Source: Lingula anatina (lineage: Eukaryota; Brachiopoda; Lingulata; Lingulida; Lingulidae). From it: a stretch of 49,164 nt of DNA. A program made the position numbers and the translations under genes. Below, piece by piece: positions 36,209 to 47,543 of this stretch (position 1 is the first letter of the stretch; each line of letters begins with the position of its first letter). Under the pieces are notes generated by a model that worked only from the letters and a program-made list of their open reading frames with translations, made no database searches and was not told the DNA's origin. The stretch covers positions 1 through 49,164 of the forward strand of contig NW_019773779.1 in assembly GCF_001039355.2 (NCBI RefSeq), written 5' to 3'.

Positions 36209-37061
36209 TTAAAGAGCCTATTGTAGAATTTTTCCTTATCTTGTACAGGGATGAGATTTTTCTGACTATTAGCAGATTTGTGACTATTTGGAAACAAAAA
36301 AAACATTGGCCTAGGTGGCCATATTTTACGAATTTTGCACTAAATGGCAGTGTCATCCCTGCGTGTAGTTTTAATCCCTGTCATGCTTTTTACCAACTTG
36401 CTGCAATTTTTGTCTTGTTGATTTGACCAGGACTCAGATTTTCTACTGTACATATAGGCCCCTATATATGTGTTTATGTGTTATATCATATATGTACATA
36501 ATGAATTTTTTTGGTATGCTTATTGTGCATTGTCATTTTTCTCCATATCACATAGCTGTCATTGACATAATGATTTTATCATTTTTTCCAGAACAAATAA
36601 GAAAATGTTGTTTTTCATAAAGTAAATGTGTTCTTCTGTATATGTATATATATATTTTTTTATGTAGACATAGGCCTATCTCTGTAATCGATGAAATGAC
36701 ATTTCCAATGTTTCATTTTTGAAATGTTGATTTTCATACCTGACCTGCAACCAGGATGTGGTTTATTTTGCATGCGTAGACAATATAGGCTCCTTCACAA
36801 TGAGAGAATTTTAGCTGCTCCGTTAGTAGTTTGAGCTATGCCATAATGCAGCTCTTAGCCGAATGACACTTATTGTGAAAAGAGTTTGGTAAATAATGAG
36901 ATGGATTCCTGCTGAAGTGACAACTGAGTAATAAAATTAACAAAAACTTGCAATTGATTATTGCATCAGTTGAGAATTGCCTGGAATTGTGATTGTGTCA
37001 GGATGTGAACTCGTGTCTCAATAATCACAATTTCCCCTTCCCCTGATCCCTTCCCTTACAG

Positions 37062-37305
37062 CTGCCTCTTATATCTAAATATTTTATAATTCTTGTGTTT
37101 TTCTATTTTTTAAAATTCCTGCAGCAATGTTTTTTGTTTTTATCAGTATGCTAAGCTTTTTCTTAGAAGGATCCAACTATATTAGCAACAAAATTATATT
37201 GAATTTTTATCTAAAATCATTTTCCTTTGCCGTTGGTGTTATGTGGCAGATGCTATCAACAACACTGTCATGGTTTATCTTATAACTAGAACCAAGTGAA
37301 ATAAA
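37062..37305 (+). CDS. Doubtful alternative last exon with poly(A) signal
   Basis: An excellent acceptor (long pyrimidine run, cttacag) ends at 37061. Joined to exon C (phase 2) it makes Asp then Cys, giving CMDC, exactly the next spacing of a LIM finger. Then LLYLNIL and TAA at 37087-37089 follow, so the finger would be cut short. AATAAA lies at 37300-37305. This could be an intronic polyadenylation isoform or a chance acceptor. Confidence 0.22.
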
Positions 37306-38424
37306 ATTTGTCTTATCTCAGAACAGCAAACTAAACATCCTGCTCACATGAACAGAGGTTATCAATGACAGAAGTAGCCAGTTATGAACATAATGCCTCA
37401 AACACCCCATTGATTTTTTCATCATTTGAGCACATTGAGAGTCTCATAGGTGATAGCCACATGCTCGAGCAAAGCTGAGAAATATTTGGCATGAAATGTT
37501 TAGACATGTAATCGCATTTAATGCTGACTTGTGTGAATACTCGGTTCAAAGTGGAAAGGGTTTGTGGTAAAAGAAATCATTGAGAATTGATAGGAGAGAG
37601 AAGGAAAAGACTGTTGTTATAAATCAGCAGACACATGCTGCTATTTTGGAGAAATTAATGGAAGATAATTGCATTATTTGTTTGATGGAAGATAGAAATG
37701 GAGATTGTAAATGGAAAAGGTAAGATAAAATGGATAAGCAAAACTCAATTCAGCAATGTGCAAAGACATTCAACTTTGCGTGCATGTTATGGGCATTATA
37801 ACATAGATTTTCTAGACAAAATTGGGGGATATTTGTTATCTTTTTTATACATTATCTGTTTTTTTTCTATGTTCTATGATAATCTTCCTTCAAGGATTAT
37901 TTCATAGATATTTTTGTCAAGATTATTCATGATTACTACCATTCTTCAGATTGCACAATGTGTCATGGAAATCCAGGATAAGTTGTGATGGACCTATATA
38001 TTTGGGGGAGGGGGAAGGGGCTCTGGGAGCCCCCCCCCCCCTCCAAAAAAAAAAAAAAAAGAAAAAAAAATTTAAAAAAAGAAAGGTAGATTCAGTCCTT
38101 GTCTGTTGATAGAGGAAACTGGGAACAACATACATGTACCTATAAAGGCTTTGGATAATGACCAAAATTATAACACTTTGAGAGGGGGGCTATAAAAATC
38201 AAAATACTCTCTCCTACATATAACCCTGGACCAGTCACTGCTATTTTCCTTGTGTTGAGTTTAAGAGTCAGGCCTGACATTGGCTCCATGTACCCCAGGG
38301 TTTAAAAACTTGGTAAAATTTGACCAAGAACCGGTAACTCCATTTAGCTATTCTACACAGGGTAAGCAGAGCAGGTTTCATAAAATCCATCTGGACTAAG
38401 TCAGAATTAAGAGGCTAGGGAGTT

Positions 38425-38426
<2 letters not shown>

Positions 38427-38463
<37 letters not shown>
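38427..38463. repeat. Poly-T tract
   Basis: About 37 T. The sequence to its right (to about 38596) ends GAATGTGCCCT and contains GCAGAGTTGGATCAAT, faintly like the right half of the family 1 MITE. Confidence 0.9.
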
Positions 38464-38464
<1 letters not shown>

Positions 38465-39154
38465 TGAGCTCAGCTTAATTATCCCTTGACTTGTAGAGAT
38501 TGACACGCTGTCAGACAATTAAGCTGATTACATTGATTATACTCTAGTGTGAATCCCTGCAGAGTTGGATCAATGTCTGAATCTGAATGTGCCCTAAAAC
38601 TTTTTTATTTCAATGAACTAGAATGAATTCATCGAATTGAAGCAGTAAAAAATTCTCAGTACTTAAGTACATCCCAAATTTCAATTATTACGTCTGTAGT
38701 GAAAATGGGCTGTGATCTTCGAATATGATATTCAGAGCAACCCTGTTCTGGAACCATATCGGTCCAAATGATTTACCTGTGTGAACACCCCCTGGTACTA
38801 GACAACCACTTTTTAGCCCTGAGGTGAACCTGTTCCCCCCCTTAGTATACAAGCACCTGTTTATTCCTGCTGAGGTGTTTTAATGGAAAGGTCTTCCACT
38901 TTTCAGTGGAAAATGATCTTTGGTGTTTCAGACAGATTCCAGTGCACCAGACTTGCTCTTAAATGTTACATTTAGCGTAAGTGCTAAATATATTCACTTA
39001 CTGCTGAAGTTCTTGAGAGGAAAATGCCTGTCTTGTTTTTATACTTACTCTGAGGTAATTGTGGAGAAATGATTTCAAAACAAGGTGCGGAGAATAGGAT
39101 ATGTTTTGGGAGCTTATGAGAGTAGAAGGGATAGGAAGGGCAGGAAAATAAATT

Positions 39155-39157
<3 letters not shown>

Positions 39158-39201
<44 letters not shown>
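39158..39201. repeat. (GA)n microsatellite
   Basis: Uninterrupted GA, about 22 units. The Ser-Leu open frame on the minus strand is an artefact of it. Confidence 0.97.
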
Positions 39202-39204
<3 letters not shown>

Positions 39205-39600
39205 GTGGAAGGAAGATCAAAAAGTAAATGAGAAATATTTCATGATAAAGGTTAAATCACTGACAGATTCTTGTCCAAGGAGGGCAACTATCTTTATAAT
39301 GAAAAAAAAATGTAACATTGTTAGCACATGATGAATTTAATCAGGTTTCCTCTTGAGCTATTGAATATACTTGTTCAGTGTCAACCAACCATTAAACCAA
39401 CTTCAGTCAGTGATAGTATTCAGTGCTCATTTGAGGGCTTTCACTTTCCTTTTTGCATTGTGAAGCATTCATTTTGTGCGAAATGGACTGATATCTGCAT
39501 TGCAGACTTATCCATCCTGGTTCAAGTTATGATCTGTTTTTTTTATAAGAAACAGCTGGCCATATTGATTATTAGGTGCATTATAACAGTACCATATGGT

Positions 39601-39602
<2 letters not shown>

Positions 39603-39641
<39 letters not shown>
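39603..39641. repeat. Poly-T tract
   Basis: About 39 T. The open frames across it are artefacts. No adjoining retroelement recognised. Confidence 0.95.
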
Positions 39642-39642
<1 letters not shown>

Positions 39643-40604
39643 TAGTTCACAGAACAAATTGTGACTGACAGGAAACGGTGATTTTTTTTTTTTATTAATT
39701 CAAAATCTTGGATCAGGATTGCCAACAGAAAATTACTCCATGCTTAGATCTGTTGGTTTACATGTTATTAAAAATACAAAAAAATAAAGGGAATTTATTA
39801 TGAAAAATGGGTAGAATATGCATTAATGCAAACAGTAGGCAACCTTAATAGCAGATACGTGAATGAATCCATAATATTTATTTGCTAATAGCAAAATAGT
39901 TTACAGAGTGTTATCAATTATTTACATATGATGTAAGATAAATATATGTCTACTTTACTTCATGGGGGAGATTCTGATTATTGTGTTTTGTTTCTCTAGG
40001 CATTAACCCCTAATGTTGAACAGCACATTAAGAAAAGAAAAAAGAGTAAAAAAATCACAAATGTAACATCAGCCAAATACATATGGAAAATGCATAGAAA
40101 CTCTGAATTGGCTGATATTATACACATGCCTTTTCATATCGACTTTTGCAACAGATGCTAGGCTTTCATGCTAACCAGATCAAACCATTCTTTTAAAAAG
40201 GAAAAAAAATCATCAAAGAGGTGAAAATGCAGTACATTTAGTGAAGTGTGATTGTGTCTTTTTATAGCAACCTGAATTTGATTTGATTGAAGTGGTTGGA
40301 TGTGTTAGCAAGGCATTAAGGACATAATTGATTCTTTGAAGATAAAATGATGTTGAAAAAGCTATGAAATAATGGGTGTTATTTAGTTTGTTGTATGAGG
40401 TCTATCTGCAGAGAGTCAGAAAGACAGAGTGATGGAAATAAGGGGAAGAAAAAAGACATCTTAAAAATATTCCATAAAGATTTTAAATATACCCTTAAGA
40501 TGATTGGTCCCAAATCAAATTAACTTTAGAATATATACGTTTTTTATTCACATCTGTCAAGGTTTTCAAATGCTTGTCCTACCCAAAAACTGTTCAACCT
40601 GTTT

Positions 40605-40738
40605 GGTACATTTGGTACATCTGAAAAAAAAAAAAAAAAGTATACAGCAGACTAATTACAACCCTTCTCAGGGTACATTTGGTACATCTGAAAAAAAAAA
40701 AAAAAAGTATACAGCAGACTAATTACAACCCTTCTCAG
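40605..40738. repeat. Exact 67-bp tandem duplication
   Basis: The unit GGTACATTTGGTACATCTG, A16, then GTATACAGCAGAC...CTTCTCAG occurs twice head to tail without a difference, including the A run length. This suggests a very recent duplication or an assembly error. Confidence 0.9.
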
Positions 40739-41351
40739 GAGTCGAGACTAGTTTTGTGATGTGTATGGTATAGGCATTTCACTATCATTTCAGGTCAATT
40801 TTTCCAACCTGCAGTCATAGCAAGTAATTCTGCTTTTTTTTCACGTGAGAGACTGCTAAATGTTCACCAGAGGCAGGCTGCTATTTTATGGTAATCTCTT
40901 GCTCGCTGTTGGGAAATTATGTGTAGGAGTTATTGTGAAGTATTTTTTTCTTTGGATAATTGGGTAATTATGGCTTATTACACTAGATGCCCTGAAGTGA
41001 GTGACAAATCCGCATAGCCTTTTTCAAATTTTTTTTTTTATTTTCCTAAACTTGCTGGATATTTCTCATTATAAATTGCACATATTGTGAAAATGAGGGA
41101 AATGGAATTGTAGATCAAAAATTATTTGTTATGTTCAATAATTGTTCTGTGTGGCGAAATCGGGTGTCATTCTGGAAAGAATTAAGTAATACAAGGTACA
41201 ATAGTGCTAGCAAAGTAAAGGATGTCTATGTATGTTGACTGATAATTTAATGATGTTGCCTAATTAGAGGCAGAATAATCCTTTTCTTTACAAGCTATTT
41301 ATAATATCTAAATTAAATATGAAATGCCCCTGAGTAACTCACTGTAAATTG

Positions 41352-41930
41352 TTACTTATCAAGGGACGTACAATTATTTCTAACAACCTTGTCTATGGCT
41401 TTTGCCTTCACGCGGCCCTCGGACCACTCATTTGGCGTGAAGATAGCATACCAAGCAAATCTCTCAGTTGTTCTGGCCTCATGATTTCCCTGATGGAAAT
41501 ATAATTCCCACATGAAGTTCAGAAAAAAAACCCAATAGGGATATGGGATTTTCTGTGAAGAAGCCAAATTGAATACTTTTCCCAGCGATAAGAGTGGTAG
41601 TAATTTGTTTATTCTGGGAGTCGAGGATTGTGTCAGTATGAGAAGCCAGGCACTTGTTAATTGTTTAATTACTCCTTCAAGAATGTGGTGACAACTGAAA
41701 ATGTTGATCAACAGAGTAGCACAGCCTGGTTCTTGGAAGTACCAAGTAGCTCTGGTTTGAGAGGAATACCTGGAGGAAACCTTACTGCATGGGGCCCAAG
41801 GAGTGATCTTACCTGTTTGGTTAATAGAATGCAGACAAGCACCTAATGTCAAGTTCACTGGATACTGTGTGCAAAAGCTCATGAATTTGAAAGAAACAAA
41901 ACAGGTACAAGACTGGAGGCCTGTAAACAT
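41352..41930 (-). other. 192-codon minus-strand open frame of unknown status
   Basis: It is the longest minus-strand open frame here outside simple repeats, in a locally GC-richer block. No domain is recognised. Inside it, 41813-41920 is bounded on the minus strand by an acceptor (aaatgtttacag) and a consensus donor AAACAG|GTAAGA. That gives a 108-bp phase 1-1 interval. It could be an exon of an antisense nested gene, a conserved non-coding element or chance. Confidence 0.2.
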
Positions 41931-43500
41931 TTAGAGTTGACATTTGTTGGAAAATCTGTAAAATTTTAGGGCTGCATCTGAGGAAAGTTTGTCTGTGTTG
42001 TAATGGCGGTCTTTAACCAGCAGGTTAAAATCAGGTGAAGTAAAAAAAAAGTGAATCAAGAAGCTGATGCCAACTTGAAAAATGTGTGAAAATTGGTATT
42101 TACTCTACATGTGGATCATTCATGAGTATATCAATAAGATGTGATTAGAGATTCTTAAGCTGGAGAAAGTTAGATCAAGAAAAATTATATAAGACGTATA
42201 TATTTACAAATGATCCCCAATATTCCATGACAGATAAATTATCTGAACTGTACGAGGAGCAGGAGGAATGACAGCCAGTCACCTAGCTTGTATCAGTGGT
42301 GCAGGATAGTAATATTCATATTCCGAAGCCAATTCCAGTTTTTGAGGAATTTGACCCAGATTGCAGTTCACTGTTTATTACCAGGAATCTTGCTGTATTG
42401 TATACATTGAATAGTTACTGCTGAATGTGGGAAATTTCATAGTATATGGCATTTCAGGAAAGAAGAAGAATCCTAAGAGAATACCTGTTATGCTATAAGG
42501 GAACATTGTGTACATGCCTCTGCACTATATCTTTTATGCAGAATGATTGAGGAATGTTAGACAGAAAAAAAACTGAAATGATTTGTTAATCAAGGAATTC
42601 TTATTGTTTATTCAAGAAGTGTTGAAAGTAAATTCCATGCAGTTTCATTTTATAAAACTATGCCAAAAGATTTTCATAAGAAGAACTAAAACACAAGAAA
42701 GGTACAGACAATCACTTGATTTTAAAAAGACACAGTGCTGTCTATTTCAAAACATGCCATAAAGATGTCTAGAAAGGTTTGTTCTGTTAGTCTTTGGAAA
42801 ATTTGAGTGTTTGTGTTTTGAGACCAGCCATCTGTACTTTCTCTGTTTTACAGAACCAGTTGCAATGCATTAGCTATTGAAGAAAAAAGACTTGTCATTT
42901 GTTTGAACTGAAACACCATAGTTACCATCTGGATTTCTGTGTAGGTTTTTTTGTATACATTTAGCAAGGGTTGCTCTTTTAGAAAACCAGGGGTTTCATG
43001 TAAGCCAAAAACTGCTACAACGTGTGATAACATGTGATGTTTGAAAATTGAGAAAACGTTTTTAGACCTGCGGTTGGGAAAGGAGTATATTATCAATTAC
43101 ATGGGATGACAATAGCATAAGCAAGGAAAAACTTCTGAGAAACAGTGGATTACGAATAAGCATCTTTACTAGGCTTCTGATTTCATTATGGGAAGTTGTG
43201 CTGAATTCTTTGTGAAGTGTTTAGGGACAAACGAAGAAGATGATGAAAGTGATAGAAGGTAAGATAAAATTTTGGTGATAATTCCATCCACATATTATGG
43301 CTGTATTGCTGTCATGTTCTTTGTTTTTTTTATGTGTACTGATGAATGAAGATTGTGTGCCTTTTAATTTGTCCATATGTCTGTTTGTCTCACTGCTCTC
43401 CCTCCTTCTCTCCCTTCCTCCATAGATTCCTCTCTCTCCCTTTTTCTTTTTCCTTACTTCTCTCCCTCCCTCTCTTTGTCTTACATACACCCACACACAT

Positions 43501-43503
<3 letters not shown>

Positions 43504-43547
<44 letters not shown>
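43504..43547. repeat. (CT)n microsatellite in a pyrimidine-rich block
   Basis: Uninterrupted CT, about 22 units, preceded by a 100-bp TC-rich stretch. The Ser-Leu and Arg-Glu open frames on the two strands are artefacts. Confidence 0.95.
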
Positions 43548-43550
<3 letters not shown>

Positions 43551-44018
43551 GGTACTCATCCAGGTATTCAACTTTTTTTTATAATTCATTCAAATATTCT
43601 ATACACTGGTGTTATCTTCAGAATTGTTGACTCATACCTTTTCAAAAACAGAGACATCGTGATGACAACCCCCATTACTCATTGTTGCCACAGGGACACA
43701 GGGATACAGACAAGAACTTTTTGTCTAATTTTACCTTTGGGATAGTACATCACGTACTTAGTATTAAAATATTCATGCCATTCTATTTTTAATGCTGGAA
43801 ATGTCAAAGAAAATATTTCAGCTTATTCGTGACTAATGCCCTGGTTGGTGTTAAGCAAGGGCATTTTTGCCAGAGGGTTATTCTGAAATGATTCATTTTG
43901 TCAAAAGAAGTGGAAATTAGTTTCTTCTGTAGTAAAATTATTCCAAATAGATGAAAATGTGGATTTGCATATTTAAAGGTACCAAGTGCAATGAACTTTT
44001 TAAAAGATTTGCAAAAGT

Positions 44019-44312
44019 GGACCCTGGTTCTTCAACTGTCACACTGGACCCTGGTCCTTCAACTGTCAAACTGGACCCTGGTCCTTTAACTGTCACACTG
44101 GACCCTGGTCCTTTAACTGTCACACTGGACCCTGGTCCTTCAACTGTCACACTGGACCCTGGTCCTTCAACTGTCAAACTGGACCCTGGTCCTTCAACTG
44201 TCACACTGGACCCTGGTCCTTTAACTGTCACACTGGACCCTGGTCCTTCAACTGTCACATTGGACCCTGGTCCTTCAACTGTCACATTGGACCCTGGTCC
44301 TTTAAATGTCAT
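44019..44312. repeat. Minisatellite, 27-bp unit, 11 copies
   Basis: The unit begins GGACCCTGGTCCTTCAAC and continues TGTCACACT. Copies differ at few sites (CTTCAAC/CTTTAAC, CACACT/AAACT/CACATT). The period is a multiple of three, so both strands stay open: LDPGPSTVT on plus and a GPGSSVTVE-type repeat on minus. Each unit holds a GGACC-CT-GGTCC inverted repeat. No start-to-stop gene structure or splice support is seen, so it is probably non-coding intron DNA. Confidence 0.93.
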
Positions 44313-45174
44313 GTATATAAAAGCCAACTTTTGAGTCATGTCAATGGTACACACATTTTGTTTAATATCTACATAACATTGTAAAACTGTTAACTTGTTT
44401 CTATATTGGTTGATACTTTATAAAATAAAAAAAAATAATGGAGAAAGGCAGAGTTACGAAAATATTTCATAAAATATGCATGTCAATAATGCAACTTAAG
44501 TGTTCTCAATTTTGTGAAATGACCCTTTTAGTAATCATGGAAAAGTGAAACTAAATTGCATAAATTACCAGTATTTCTGCAGAATTCTCTGATTTTTTCC
44601 AGGGTTTTGCACCCAAGTCTCAAATTGCATGTTGTTGTATTGTACAGTATCTCTGTTAACCACATGGCGGTTTCTGTCCAGTACAATGACCTTATAATGA
44701 AAGATAATATGGCAATTTTTTTATTTTTGAAATTTAGCACAACATCTTTAAGTTATGGATATTAACATCAATTATCTGTACATTCATTGGAAAGAAACCT
44801 AGTGCATTATTATTTTGATCAAAATATGAATTATAGGCTTTTGCTGTTTAAACCAAGAAGAAGTTAAGGTACATTGGATGATGTTCCATATTTATATGTA
44901 GCTTGAACTAATTTTAAAAACCAAATGAATAATTAATTAGCAAATGTATGTTGAGTTTTTTCTACAGGAAGAATGTGTCATCTTCTGAGCCTTTAGTTAT
45001 AGTTTATTTATTTTGATTGCGAGTATAAATCTTTGTGAACCTTCATACTGTTACATACAGCAACATAAACCATTGTTTTTAAAATTAGAAAAGCTTGGAT
45101 GCAGTAGGTGAGACATAACAATTGAACACAATGAAAGCAGAGAAAGACAAAAGGTGACTTCACACTCAGACAAT

Positions 45175-45349
45175 GGCCCCATTCAGAATAGGGGACTAAC
45201 TAGTCTGAGGGTTCAATATGGATGACCCACTTGAATACTATCCCACGGGGGATCTATTTAGTGTCTATTAACGGATTAGACAACAAGCTTTGTAGTGGGT
45301 CACCATATTTGACCCTCAGACTTGTTAGTCCACTGTTCTGAATGAGGCC
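45175..45349. mobile_element. MITE family 2, complete copy
   Basis: The left end GGCCCCATTCAGAATAG, GACTAACTAGTCTGAGG and GACCCACTTGAA pair with the right-end complement GGCCTCATTCAGAACAG, GACTAACAAGTCTGAGGG. No coding capacity. Flanking duplication unclear. Confidence 0.8.
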
Positions 45350-46246
45350 TGTCATAGTAGGTAAATTGATCCAGTCAGACCCAGTCATTCTGTCCGTAAA
45401 CAATAAAATGACATAATTTAACAATGAAATAACATAATTTATTAGAGAGAAATATGCATGATTGCCCAGTGTTACCTATGGCACAGGTACAGGCAGCCGT
45501 CACTGTTGATTGTCCACATTCAGAAGGTGCCTGTTAAAAATTCATCACAAGAATGTGTTATAAGTGGCAGTTAAGGTATACTGCTGTTCAAAGTGGCATG
45601 AAATTGTGGATAACACCACCTTCATAGATAACATCTATTGCTGAGGGAGTATAGACTGATTAGAAAGGTGACAAGTTTATTATGGGCGTAATGGTAAGTT
45701 GAATGGAATATTTTGGCAAATGAAGTCCAATTCAATTTTAATTGGAATTCATTTTAACAAAGCCGTTGAAATGAATAAAACTATTTTGGTCCTGTATGAG
45801 TTATTAAACAGGCCCATTATCCACCAGTGTGTTAAGCTAGCATCTGTGTTAGGAGTTAGCTTTTCTTAAAATTGAATACAGAGTACAACCCAATGGTTGG
45901 GGATGTTCACTAATTTCCTCATTTCAAGATGCACCCTGAGATTCAGGTGCTCACATTTTACTCTCACCTTTATTGCTCAGAGTATGACAGCACTCTCAGG
46001 AAGCCTGTAGCCAACAATTTCAAAGGCGCTGGGGTGCGAGGGAGAGTCTTTTTCTGCAGAAAGGTAGACCTTTTGATGCCTTCAGTTGACTCAATGTGAG
46101 ATTAATGGCATATTCCCTAGATCAGATTTTAATTCAGATTGAACCTGTCGTCCAAATTTAGGGGCATCTATTTCTGACTCTCTGAGCCCGTCCTCCCCTG
46201 ACCCTTTGCCCATACAGATCTGACTCCCTTCATCTCGCCTGATACC

Positions 46247-46249
<3 letters not shown>

Positions 46250-46288
<39 letters not shown>

Positions 46289-46296
46289 CATGTGTG

Positions 46297-46341
<45 letters not shown>
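46250..46341. repeat. (TG)n-(CA)n inverted microsatellite
   Basis: (TG)n at 46250-46284 passes through TATACATGTGTGTATA into (CA)n at about 46299-46341. The two tracts are complementary and almost adjacent, so a single strand can fold into a long hairpin. Confidence 0.95.
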
Positions 46342-46342
<1 letters not shown>

Positions 46343-47455
46343 ATAGCAACACCCTGGGAAACACTGAACACTTTTTCAGTATACCCATACCATTATGCTA
46401 TTATACTGGCACTGAAAAACACAAGTACGTGTGAATACTGTGTAATGCAGGGTGTTATGCTAAAATTTCCACCAGACTGCTCTGTGTGCATTAAGTCAGA
46501 GATAACCCAGCCTGGGAAAAGATAGCACTAATTGGTGTGTAAGAGATGTGGGAATTAAGATGTCTAGACTTGGGTAATAAGACGTCAGAGGTCAGTAGAG
46601 TGGGCTGTAAGCCGGGAGATAAGAGGACCTTTTTTTAAAACTGCCTTAACCGTGATTAGGGGTTAAGTCAGAGAATTAACCCAAAAGAGGAAAATGTATT
46701 TAGATGATTCAGTTAAATTTGGTTTGATGAAAGAAACTTAAGTCTTTCTGAATCCCTAGAATCTATGGACAGTGATGTTCCAAAAGCTAGAATTATTATT
46801 CAAGGTATTCATGCTGATCAGTTGTGAGGAATTTTAAGTATTTTTTTAGCAAAAGTTGTCAGTTTAAAAAGTGCACATTGTTTTATTTGACTGGGAACAC
46901 TGCCATATTTTTCATAATAATGTACCAGTTTGTGATCATATATTTTTGTCGCTGCCTGCAGCATCCTGGTTGGTAGACAATGAAAGTATGAATAAATACA
47001 TATTACGTGACATTAATTTCATTGTATTATCCAAACATGAGCCACAGTCTGCGGTTTATTTTTTTAGAACTGAAAGCTTGAATCCTGTTCTGGAACACTA
47101 AGTTTTAATATTATCCTGACCTCTTTTCAATGGCAAAAATCATGAATTTTACAGATACTGTTATTTTTCAAGTCGTAAATTCTTAAAACAGGACAATTCT
47201 TATTGAGTCGTAGCAACTTAACTGAAAAGCACTGGCTACCTTAAAGTTCTGTTCTTTACCACCACAATTGCTACACAGAAGCATATATTAATGATCCTAA
47301 TATTATGTATCTGAAAAACTGATAATTTTTCCTCATTGAAAAGTTTTACAGTATATAAATGAATAGATCAAAAATAAGGATGGATAGGGTGAAGAGGTAG
47401 GGGAACAGTGGCAGAGCTTGGGATGCATGGGCACAATGGGTTTACAAAAGCCCTT

Positions 47456-47457
<2 letters not shown>

Positions 47458-47541
<84 letters not shown>
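47458..47541. repeat. (AT)n microsatellite
   Basis: An uninterrupted run of about 42 TA/AT units. The Tyr-Ile open frame over it is an artefact. Confidence 0.97.

Positions 47542-47543
<2 letters not shown>

Noticed and set aside
38464-38596. Right-half resemblance to the family 1 MITE after a poly-T tract
   Set aside because: Only short word matches, and no left end is found.
42852-42912. Acceptor ctgttttacag followed by a short frame with Cys, considered as the next LIM exon
   Set aside because: The first codon is not Cys in the required phase, and the frame ends without the zinc-ligand pattern.
43221-43745. Arg-Glu and Ser-Leu rich open frames of up to 122 codons
   Set aside because: They span the (CT)n tract; the open length comes from the repeat, and the rest has no motif or splice support.
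43938-44354. 138- and 127-codon frames with Gly-Pro repeats, collagen-like at first sight
   Set aside because: The 27-bp minisatellite keeps both strands open; there is no Gly-x-y period and no gene structure.
44596-44765. Acceptor tttttccag with about 55 open codons, considered as the next exon
   Set aside because: No LIM ligands in the required phase, and no donor before the stop.
46250-46525. Cys-rich tail (CEYC...CSVC) considered as the missing LIM half
   Set aside because: Spacing does not fit a LIM finger, there is no acceptor in the needed phase, and the frame begins in a microsatellite.
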